A DNA stretch of 5,017 nt from an uncultured Spirochaetaceae bacterium. Its GTDB lineage: Bacteria > Spirochaetota > Spirochaetia > Treponematales > Treponemataceae. Position 1 is the stretch's first letter, and each line of letters opens with the position of its first letter. A program made the position numbers and the translations under genes. Of the stretch, positions 1 through 4,168 are shown piece after piece. Location: NCBI GenBank assembly GCA_902773215.1, contig CACYDQ010000144.1, positions 1 to 5,017 on the forward strand, given 5' to 3'. The notes under the pieces were generated by a model. It saw nothing but the letters and a program-made list of their open reading frames with translations. It searched no databases and was not told the origin of the DNA.

Positions 1-1
1 C

Positions 2-883
2 GGCGGCACGTCACCTGCAAAGGCGGAGACGACGGACGGTACGGCGGCAGCAGGCGGCAAGGCGGCGGCGGGAAAGGCCGCCCCGGACGCGGCTGCCGAC
101 AGCGCGACGGGCATCGCCGCCATCGTGGGGCGGCTGGGAAGGAGCCTGTCACGGAGCGCATCCCTGCCGGACGTGCAGGCACGATTCGACACGGCACTGG
201 AAGAGCTCAAGGCATCCCTGCCCGACATCGGGCGGCGGGGCAGCGGGGACGACCTGAGCCTCGCGGGATACATCGGAATCGACCCGGTGAAAGTCCGCGA
301 GCACATCAAGTGCCGCGAGCTTATCCCGCAGGGCAAGGCCGCATACGAGGCGGGCAGGACAGAAAAGGCCGAGGACTGCTTCAGGAAGGCCGGGGAGAAC
401 GGCTACCCCAAGGGCTGGTACCTGCTCGGCTGCCTGTACCGGGACGAAGGCTTGAGGGACGACGCGCTCGACGCGCTGGAAAAGGCTGTCTCGCAGGGGG
501 TGCAGGAGGCCGCGGAGCCGCTCGCCCTGCTGCTCTACGACGCTGCCCATGCCCGGCAGGAGCTGGGCGACCATCAGGCGGCGTTCGCTTCTTTTACCCG
601 CTCGGCAGAGCTGGGCAACAGGGAGTCCCAGTACGCGCTCGGCATGTACTACGGCAGCCCCCAGAGCTACCCCGGCTGTAACGTCCGGCAGAACTTCGCC
701 CGCGCGGTGGAGTGGACGCTGAGCGCGGCACGGCAGGGCCACCCCGACGCGGAGTGCAAGATGGGCAAGTGCTACCGCGACGGCAGGGGTGTGCAAAAAG
801 ACGAGCAGCAAGCCCGGGAATGGTACGAGAAGGCCGCCGCCCACGGCAGCAAGGAGGCGAAGGAGTACCTGGAGAAAACATAA
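2..883 (+). CDS. SEL1/TPR-like repeat protein, 5' end outside window
   Basis: The C-terminal half is a solenoid of SEL1-type helical repeats, about four to five of them. Recognisable units contain A-x-x-C/W-F/Y-x-K-A-A-x-x-G-x-x-x-(A/G)-x-x-x-L-G-x-x-Y. The last two are the clearest: FARAVEWTLSAARQGHPDAE, then KMGKCYRDGRGVQKD leading into AREWYEKAAAHGSKEA. SEL1 repeats mediate protein-protein contacts; no enzymatic domain is visible. The frame stays open from base 2 with no stop, giving 293 visible residues; the first 40 or so are Ala/Gly/Lys/Thr-rich and look like a disordered linker. A GTG at 125 could be a start, but nothing upstream of it resembles a ribosome site, so I treat the gene as continuing left of the window. 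No signal peptide can be judged. It ends with TAA 6 bp before the convergent abiEii stop. The binding partner and process are unknown. Confidence 0.85.
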   Translation, partial: GGTSPAKAETTDGTAAAGGKAAAGKAAPDAAADSATGIAAIVGRLGRSLSRSASLPDVQARFDTALEELKASLPDIGRRGSGDDLSLAGYIGIDPVKVREHIKCRELIPQGKAAYEAGRTEKAEDCFRKAGENGYPKGWYLLGCLYRDEGLRDDALDALEKAVSQGVQEAAEPLALLLYDAAHARQELGDHQAAFASFTRSAELGNRESQYALGMYYGSPQSYPGCNVRQNFARAVEWTLSAARQGHPDAECKMGKCYRDGRGVQKDEQQAREWYEKAAAHGSKEAKEYLEKT

Positions 884-889
884 GATTCG

Positions 890-1723
890 CTAGCTCAGCT
901 CCGTAAGGAGCTGGAGCAGGTATTCCCACCACATCGGGGAAGTGAAATTCGCGGTGAAGCTCCCGGGAAAGAGGAAGCGGCGCATCTCTTCAAGGAATGC
1001 CTTTTGGCCTCCGGCAATCTCCCCGATTCTGCCGGAAAATCTCGCCTTATAATCAGAAAGAGGTAATCCCCTATCGGAAAGCTTCTTTTGCAAAAGGTCC
1101 TCGTTCTTCGCCACGTTCTTGCGCGACAGCCAGAAAATGTCCCAGAGGTCGCGGTTCTTCACGCGGTTGGGTCTGTTTGCGAACGCTATCAGCTTGTCGC
1201 ACAAAATTTCCTCCAAGCTCTCAGCCCGCAAGAGCAAATCGTTCGTTCCCAGGTCAACCCCGTAGTAATTGTTCGGAATCCTGATTTTCCCGTCATGGGA
1301 AGGCAGGTGGCAGATGTCTATGTTTATCTTCTGTGCCAGTAAATCAGGCCGCTCGGGCTTCGTAACAAGCTTGATTTTCCAAGTGTCGGTGTTCCCTTCT
1401 TCCTTATGCGGTTCAGACACAGTGACATCGAGCTTGTATTTGCTTTCAAGGCCATCTTTTATCGCTGACGCAAGGCCCTGCATCTCAGTCTTCGAAAAAT
1501 CGAACCCGCCGGTAAAATCCAAATCCTCGCTCAGCCGCTGAGAGCCATAACACATGCGGAGACAGGTACCGCCCATGAAGACGAGCTTCTCAAGAAAGCC
1601 TTCTGCGTTCATTATCCTCAAGATGTCATGATGGAGAATTTCTTTCTCGACGATGGGCCGCAATACCACAAAGCCCTCATTCTGCGAAAGGACACTTTCA
1701 ACAATTACATCGAACGAATTCAT
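890..1723 (-). CDS. abiEii: AbiEii/AbiGii-family nucleotidyltransferase toxin
   Basis: This is the toxin half of a type IV AbiE toxin-antitoxin and abortive-infection module. The family belongs to the DNA polymerase beta-like nucleotidyltransferase fold and is GTP-binding; activity causes reversible growth arrest. In this 277-residue protein the nucleotidyltransferase signature is intact: GGT at 51-53 and SEDLDF at 65-70 with metal-binding Asp67 and Asp69. KINIDI at 132-137 supplies a further acidic residue (Asp136). The downstream family motifs are EEILCDKL at 171-178 (Asp176-Lys177) and RDLWDI at 191-196. Length is near that of the family, so the toxin looks full and active. The ATG overlaps the abiEi stop as ATGA (1720-1723), and an AAGGAG site inside the end of abiEi (1735-1740) sits 11 nt upstream, indicating translational coupling. 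Its G+C is clearly lower than that of the flanking genes, suggesting acquisition. Targets in this host are unknown. Confidence 0.93.
   Translation of the reverse strand: MNSFDVIVESVLSQNEGFVVLRPIVEKEILHHDILRIMNAEGFLEKLVFMGGTCLRMCYGSQRLSEDLDFTGGFDFSKTEMQGLASAIKDGLESKYKLDVTVSEPHKEEGNTDTWKIKLVTKPERPDLLAQKINIDICHLPSHDGKIRIPNNYYGVDLGTNDLLLRAESLEEILCDKLIAFANRPNRVKNRDLWDIFWLSRKNVAKNEDLLQKKLSDRGLPLSDYKARFSGRIGEIAGGQKAFLEEMRRFLFPGSFTANFTSPMWWEYLLQLLTELS
896..913. other. Hairpin at the convergent abiEii/SEL1 3' ends
   Basis: A perfect 7-bp inverted repeat (CAGCTCC/GGAGCTG) with a GTAA loop lies in the last codons of abiEii, just past the SEL1 stop. It could help end transcription from either side. Neither strand has a convincing T-run directly after it, so a terminator role is only possible. 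Confidence 0.3.
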
Positions 1724-2277
1724 ACGCCAGGCAACTCCTTAATCCCGTCCAAATCCACCAAACCCAAGGTCGTCCGCCTAGAGCTGACCATATCCCTATA
1801 AGCCTGGGCGGGTCTTGCCTTAAGCATCCCCGAATTCTTGTCAAGGAAAAGGTTCTGTGCAATATCGCCGAAGGATTTCGCGGTATGCACGAACTCCACC
1901 GTACCGAACCGCCCGCACAGGATGATGCCGCTCCGCCCCGTGGTCATAATCGTCACCCAGCCCGGCATCTGCTGGGAAATCAGGGAATTCTCGCTGAGCA
2001 CCGTCTCCAGGCTGATATAGCTCACAAAGCTGGAGCGGAGCTTCGCCGCCGTCCTGCACAGAACTTCCGACTGTATGAAAGGAACCTTAGTGTACACATA
2101 TATCCCCTTGCAGACGCGCTCCAAGCTCCTCCTGCCCACGGCACGGGAAAGGAGCATGTTAAAGTTCCCCTCCGTAACACCCGGGAACAGATTCCTCAGG
2201 TCGCTTTTTGAATACAAAAAGTGATTTTTGGAAGAGACTTGCTCCAAAATGCTCTCAAGGTACAAGACAGACTGCAT
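1720..2277 (-). CDS. abiEi: AbiEi-family antitoxin and transcriptional autorepressor
   Basis: This is the first gene of the AbiE module. In studied AbiE systems AbiEi neutralises AbiEii without forming a stable complex (type IV), and its N-terminal winged helix-turn-helix represses the operon by binding inverted repeats at the promoter. Here the N-terminal ~60 residues (LYLESILEQ, then LYSKSDLRNLFP, then LLSRAVGRRSLERVCKGIYVY) read as that winged helix, with the ERVCKGIY strand as the wing. The rest (ISLETVLSENSLI, WVTIMTTGRSG, then YRDMVSSRRTTLGLVDLD) matches the usual C-terminal antitoxin domain. I choose the ATG at 2277 (185 aa) because family homology begins there. An in-frame ATG at 2385 would add 36 residues encoded by the palindromic operator DNA. 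No strong Shine-Dalgarno precedes 2277. The stop overlaps the abiEii start by 4 bp. Confidence 0.88.
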   Translation of the reverse strand: MQSVLYLESILEQVSSKNHFLYSKSDLRNLFPGVTEGNFNMLLSRAVGRRSLERVCKGIYVYTKVPFIQSEVLCRTAAKLRSSFVSYISLETVLSENSLISQQMPGWVTIMTTGRSGIILCGRFGTVEFVHTAKSFGDIAQNLFLDKNSGMLKARPAQAYRDMVSSRRTTLGLVDLDGIKELPGV

Positions 2278-2279
2278 GG

Positions 2280-2318
2280 CTTTACAAAACATAACACATT
2301 CTGTTATGTTTTGTAAAG
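2280..2318. promoter_or_regulatory. Inverted repeat IR1, probable AbiEi operator
   Basis: The arms are 17 bp and perfectly complementary: CTTTACAAAACATAACA at 2280-2296 and TGTTATGTTTTGTAAAG at 2302-2318, around a 5-nt CATTC centre. It ends 2 bp before the chosen abiEi start codon. AbiEi of Streptococcus agalactiae is known to repress its operon by binding inverted repeats in the promoter, so this dyad is the obvious candidate operator. No T-run follows it, and it lies upstream of the gene, so it is not a terminator. Confidence 0.8.
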
Positions 2319-2332
2319 TCAAAACTGCACAA
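2303..2332 (-). promoter_or_regulatory. Candidate abiE promoter overlapped by the inverted repeats
   Basis: On the minus strand TTGTGC (2332-2327) is followed after 18 bp by CATAAC (2308-2303), which keeps the ATAA core of a -10 box. Transcription would start near 2296, giving a leader of about 20 nt before ATG 2277. In this model IR2 covers the -35 and IR1 covers the -10 and start site, suitable for repression. A rival -35, TTGACT at 2322-2317, has no good -10 partner. The match is modest. Confidence 0.35.
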
Positions 2333-2338
2333 GTTTTG
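2320..2338. promoter_or_regulatory. Inverted repeat IR2, possible second AbiEi operator
   Basis: A smaller perfect dyad, CAAAACT/AGTTTTG (2320-2326 and 2332-2338), again has a 5-nt centre (GCACA). It shares the CAAAAC/GTTTTG core with IR1, where the cores lie at 2285-2290 and 2308-2313. Two adjacent operators match the two-repeat arrangement described for abiE promoters. Confidence 0.5.
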
Positions 2339-2376
2339 CTTCCCACCCCGGCGGCGGGTCTCCAGCGAGAGAACAG

Positions 2377-2409
2377 TTTTTTCATATTTTTTCACATTTC
2401 CCCAATTTT
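2377..2409. promoter_or_regulatory. Helically phased T-tracts upstream of the hsp20 promoter
   Basis: T-runs at 2377-2382, 2387-2392, 2397-2399 and 2406-2409 recur about every 9-10 bp; the first two lie in an exact repeat of TTTTTTCA with a 10-bp period. Tracts in helical phase bend DNA intrinsically. Sigma-54 promoters need looping to bring a distant activator to the polymerase, so a bend here would be useful. The bend itself is inferred. Confidence 0.5.
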
Positions 2410-2424
2410 GGCACGGAACTTGCT
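2409..2424 (+). promoter_or_regulatory. Sigma-54 (RpoN) -24/-12 promoter for hsp20
   Basis: TGGCACG (2409-2415), four bases, then TTGCT (2420-2424) matches the sigma-54 consensus TGGCACG-N4-TTGCW at every defined position. The GG at 2410-2411 and GC at 2422-2423 are separated by exactly 10 bp. Transcription should start near 2435, leaving a leader of about 50 nt. Control by sigma-54 implies an AAA+ enhancer-binding activator, which is not encoded in this window. Confidence 0.87.
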
Positions 2425-2436
2425 ACATAGATGGTG

Positions 2437-2452
2437 CAGGCAAAAAAGCCTG
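2437..2452 (+). other. Short hairpin at the 5' end of the hsp20 leader
   Basis: CAGGC/GCCTG arms flank a six-A loop, beginning about two bases after the predicted start of transcription. A 5'-terminal stem of this kind can protect mRNA from decay. The Shine-Dalgarno GGAGG (2474-2478, 6 nt before ATG 2485) is not paired with any CCTCC in the leader, so I see no simple RNA thermometer. Confidence 0.35.
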
Positions 2453-2484
2453 ACAAACTTACAACAAAACTTTGGAGGTATGAT

Positions 2485-2916
2485 ATGAACGAACTTTCAC
2501 TTTTCAACAACTTCTTCGATGACGTGCTTCCGGCCATGCCGGACTTCACCCTCACCCGCACGAACAGCCTTCCCAAGGTTGACGTGAAGGAGACAAAGGA
2601 TTCCTACGATATGTACATGGACCTGCCCGGAATGGACGAGAACGACGTGAACGTGGAGCTTGACCACAACGTCCTCAAGATTTCCTCCGTCCGCACGGAG
2701 AACAAGGAGGACAAGGGCGACAAGAACGCGAAGGACAACGAGGGCAAGTACCTTATCCGCGAGCGTCGGACGACCAGCTTCAGCCGCAGCTTCACCCTGC
2801 CCGAAGATGTGGACGGCAGCAAGATAAGCGCGACCTTCAAGAACGGCATCCTCGCTCTGACCATGCCGCGCACCTCGGCCCCCGCGCCCAAGAAGATTGC
2901 CATCACCGCTGCGTAA
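2485..2916 (+). CDS. hsp20: Hsp20/alpha-crystallin family small heat-shock protein
   Basis: This is an ATP-independent holdase chaperone that binds unfolding proteins in the cytoplasm and passes them to DnaK/ClpB. The 143-residue protein has the full layout. A short hydrophobic N-terminal arm (SLFNNFFDDVLP) is followed by an alpha-crystallin domain at about 30-130, with PKVDVKE, MDLPGM (45-50), the charged loop 71-87, RERRTTSFSRSFTLPEDVD and the hallmark FKNGILALTMPR (G121-x-L123). A C-terminal tail carries the I-x-I oligomerisation motif (Ile138, Ile140). I start at ATG 2485 because GGAGG lies 6 nt upstream; an in-frame ATG at 2431 lies upstream of the predicted transcription start. The gene has its own sigma-54 promoter and a terminator directly after it, so it is monocistronic. 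The Arg/Glu-rich loop and N-terminus resemble Treponema Hsp20s as I remember them. Confidence 0.97.
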   Translation: MNELSLFNNFFDDVLPAMPDFTLTRTNSLPKVDVKETKDSYDMYMDLPGMDENDVNVELDHNVLKISSVRTENKEDKGDKNAKDNEGKYLIRERRTTSFSRSFTLPEDVDGSKISATFKNGILALTMPRTSAPAPKKIAITAA

Positions 2917-2931
2917 TGCAGACACGCAGCG
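2907..2931 (+). other. Stem-loop across the hsp20 stop codon
   Basis: Arms CGCTGCGT (2907-2914) and ACGCAGCG (2924-2931) pair perfectly over 8 bp with a 9-nt loop, and the TAA stop lies at the stem-loop junction. No T-run follows, so it is not itself a terminator. It may stabilise the 3' end together with the terminator just downstream. Confidence 0.45.
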
Positions 2932-2952
2932 TAACCTGTAGCTAAACCAGAG

Positions 2953-2995
2953 AGGCCCGGAAGCCCGCAAGAGTTTCCGGGCCTTGTTCGTTTTA
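2953..2995 (+). terminator. Rho-independent terminator of hsp20
   Basis: AGGCCCGGAA (2953-2962) pairs perfectly over 10 bp with TTCCGGGCCT (2975-2984), with a 12-nt loop. The stem is followed by a T-rich tail (TGTTCGTTTT). It lies about 37 nt after the hsp20 stop and should insulate the region downstream. Confidence 0.9.
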
Positions 2996-3194
2996 AAGTG
3001 GCAGCTCCAGCGTCATCACGGCACCGCGTATCTCGCCGCCCGGGAAAACTTGACGCTGTTAAATGAGCTGATGGCCCGTGGCAGGGACAGGACTGCCGCA
3101 GAAGAGTCAGCATAAAACGCAAACAGAGCGTTGTTGACGCAGAATGCAAGAACGAAACTGTCATCGTGGGTCGTTTTGCCCCACGCATATACCC
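2996..3194. other. Non-coding stretch between hsp20 terminator and dehydrogenase promoter
   Basis: I find no credible gene here on either strand. Notable structure: an 8-bp perfect inverted repeat, CAGCGTCA at 3008-3015 and TGACGCTG at 3051-3058, enclosing a smaller CGGC/GCCG dyad; and GTGGCAG/CTGCCGC with one G-T pair near 3078-3100. On the minus strand a 21-codon stop-to-stop run (2993-3058) reads GGEIRGAVMTLELPL at its end. This recalls the end of a histidine-kinase ATPase domain but is too short to call. No tRNA or known riboswitch is apparent. Confidence 0.5.
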
Positions 3195-3223
3195 TTTACA
3201 GAATTCCGTTCATGACGTATGAT
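3195..3223 (+). promoter_or_regulatory. Sigma-70-type promoter for the dehydrogenase
   Basis: TTTACA (3195-3200) and TATGAT (3218-3223) each match the housekeeping consensus at five of six positions and are separated by exactly 17 bp. Transcription would begin near 3230, about 30 nt before ATG 3260. An 8-bp palindrome, CGTATACG (3237-3244), lies just inside the transcript and could be an operator half or chance. Confidence 0.65.
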
Positions 3224-3259
3224 TAAAGGAAGTTTACGTATACGGGAGCAAGAGAGAGC

Positions 3260-4060
3260 ATGGACGTAATGAAGAGTTTCAGCCTGGAAGGGAAGGTCGC
3301 GTGGGTGACCGGGGCCAGGTACGGCATAGGATTCGCTATTGTGTGCGCCTTCTACCGGGCGGGGGCGAAGGTCGTCTTTAACGCGAGGAGCCAGGACAAG
3401 GTGGACAAGGCGCTCGAAGACTACAAAGCAGCGGGCGTGGAGGCGAAAGGCTACGTCTGCGACGTGACCGACGAACAACAGGTGCAGGAGACAGTCGCCC
3501 GGATAAGCCGGGAGGTGGGAAGCGTTGATATCCTCGTGAACAACGCGGGCATGATAAAGAGAATTCCCATGACCGAAATGTCCGCCGAGGACTTCCGCAC
3601 GGTCATTGACACCGATCTGAACGCCCCCTTCATCTGTTCCAAGGCGGTCATCCCCCAGATGATCCAGAAGGGGCACGGCAAAATCATCAACATCTGCTCG
3701 ATGATGAGCGAGCTGGGACGCGAGACCGTCTCCGCCTACGCGGCGGCCAAGGGCGGCCTCAAAATGCTGACCCGCAACATCTGCTCGGAGTACGGCAAGT
3801 ACAACATCCAGTGCAACGGCATCGGACCGGGCTACATCGCGACGCAGCAGACCGCCCCCCTCCGCGAACGGCAGGCGGACGGATCCCGCCACCCCTTTGA
3901 CTCCTTCATTGTCGCAAAGACACCGGCGGAACGCTGGGGCGATGTGGCGGACCTGGAAGGACCTGCGGTATTCCTTGCGAGCGATGCCTCAAACTTCGTC
4001 AACGGGCAGATTCTGTACGTGGACGGCGGCATCCTCGCCTACATCGGCCGGCAGCCCTGA
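3260..4060 (+). CDS. idnO: Short-chain dehydrogenase, gluconate 5-dehydrogenase family
   Basis: This is a cytosolic NAD(P)-dependent oxidoreductase that interconverts D-gluconate and 5-keto-D-gluconate in sugar-acid use. The 266 residues form one classical Rossmann-fold SDR. It has a cofactor glycine loop TGARYGIG (17-24), CDV with Asp68, NNAG (94-97), and catalytic Ser147, Tyr160 and Lys164 in the highly conserved block INICSMMSELGRETVSAY. GPGYIAT (189-195) and the C-terminal YVDGGILAYIG follow. Arg101 fits the substrate-side Arg of the Streptococcus suis enzyme as I recall it. Homology through the whole length, ending at a normal C-terminus, says it is intact. GGGAG at 3244-3248 lies 11 nt before the ATG; Met4 is an alternative start. 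At the end of strand 2 it has NARS where relatives have NDIN, which suggests NADP(H) use. 2-deoxy-gluconate or 2,5-diketogluconate dehydrogenase (KduD-like) activity is the main alternative. No sugar-acid genes flank it here. Confidence 0.93.
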   Translation: MDVMKSFSLEGKVAWVTGARYGIGFAIVCAFYRAGAKVVFNARSQDKVDKALEDYKAAGVEAKGYVCDVTDEQQVQETVARISREVGSVDILVNNAGMIKRIPMTEMSAEDFRTVIDTDLNAPFICSKAVIPQMIQKGHGKIINICSMMSELGRETVSAYAAAKGGLKMLTRNICSEYGKYNIQCNGIGPGYIATQQTAPLRERQADGSRHPFDSFIVAKTPAERWGDVADLEGPAVFLASDASNFVNGQILYVDGGILAYIGRQP

Positions 4061-4112
4061 CAGAAGCAGAAGCCCTAACAAAAACGGCCCGCCCTGACAG
4101 AAGCGGCAGCCC
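4054..4112. repeat. Imperfect 22-bp direct repeat at the dehydrogenase 3' end
   Basis: Positions 4054-4075 and 4091-4112 share GCCCTGACAGAAGC and a final AGCCC, differing at only two of 22 positions, with a 37-bp offset. The first copy contains the end of the dehydrogenase, including its TGA stop. It looks like a small local duplication. Confidence 0.7.
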
Positions 4113-4168
4113 GCCGGTTCACGCATTGCAGTCCGCGGGCTTCGGCTGCCTGGGGTACGCCCCGCTTT
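4061..4168. other. Convergent intergenic region with weak terminator-like dyads
   Basis: Both flanking genes end here, so terminators are expected, but none is clean. GGCAGCC (4105-4111) can pair with GGCTGCC (4144-4150), or alternatively AGCCCGC (4108-4114) with GCGGGCT (4135-4141). For + strand transcripts GGGG-TACG-CCCC (4152-4163) followed by GCTTTTC is the best candidate, with a stem of only four G-C pairs. On the minus strand the T5 run opposite 4080-4084 has no adjoining strong stem. Confidence 0.35.

Noticed and set aside
149..844. 231-codon minus-strand open frame opposite the SEL1 gene
   Set aside because: It is antisense to clear SEL1 repeats, with Leu/Val/Arg-rich translation typical of a shadow in high-G+C DNA and no recognisable domain.
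2280..2318. Long palindrome as a terminator or insertion-sequence end
   Set aside because: There is no T-run, no transposase gene and no target duplication seen; its position before abiEi fits an operator better.
2278..2385. 36-residue N-terminal extension of AbiEi from ATG 2385
   Set aside because: The extension would be encoded by IR1 and IR2 and has no family similarity, and homology starts at Met 2277; no ribosome site supports 2385.
2431..2484. 18-residue N-terminal extension of Hsp20 from ATG 2431
   Set aside because: The ATG lies before the predicted transcription start and has no Shine-Dalgarno, whereas ATG 2485 has GGAGG at ideal spacing.
2435..2484. RNA thermometer in the hsp20 leader
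   Set aside because: There is no CCTCC or run of U able to mask the GGAGG site, and the only stem (2437-2452) lies far from it.
3161..3892. 243-codon minus-strand open frame
   Set aside because: It lies opposite the well-supported dehydrogenase and its translation is His/Arg/Val-rich with no family features; it is a G+C-driven shadow.
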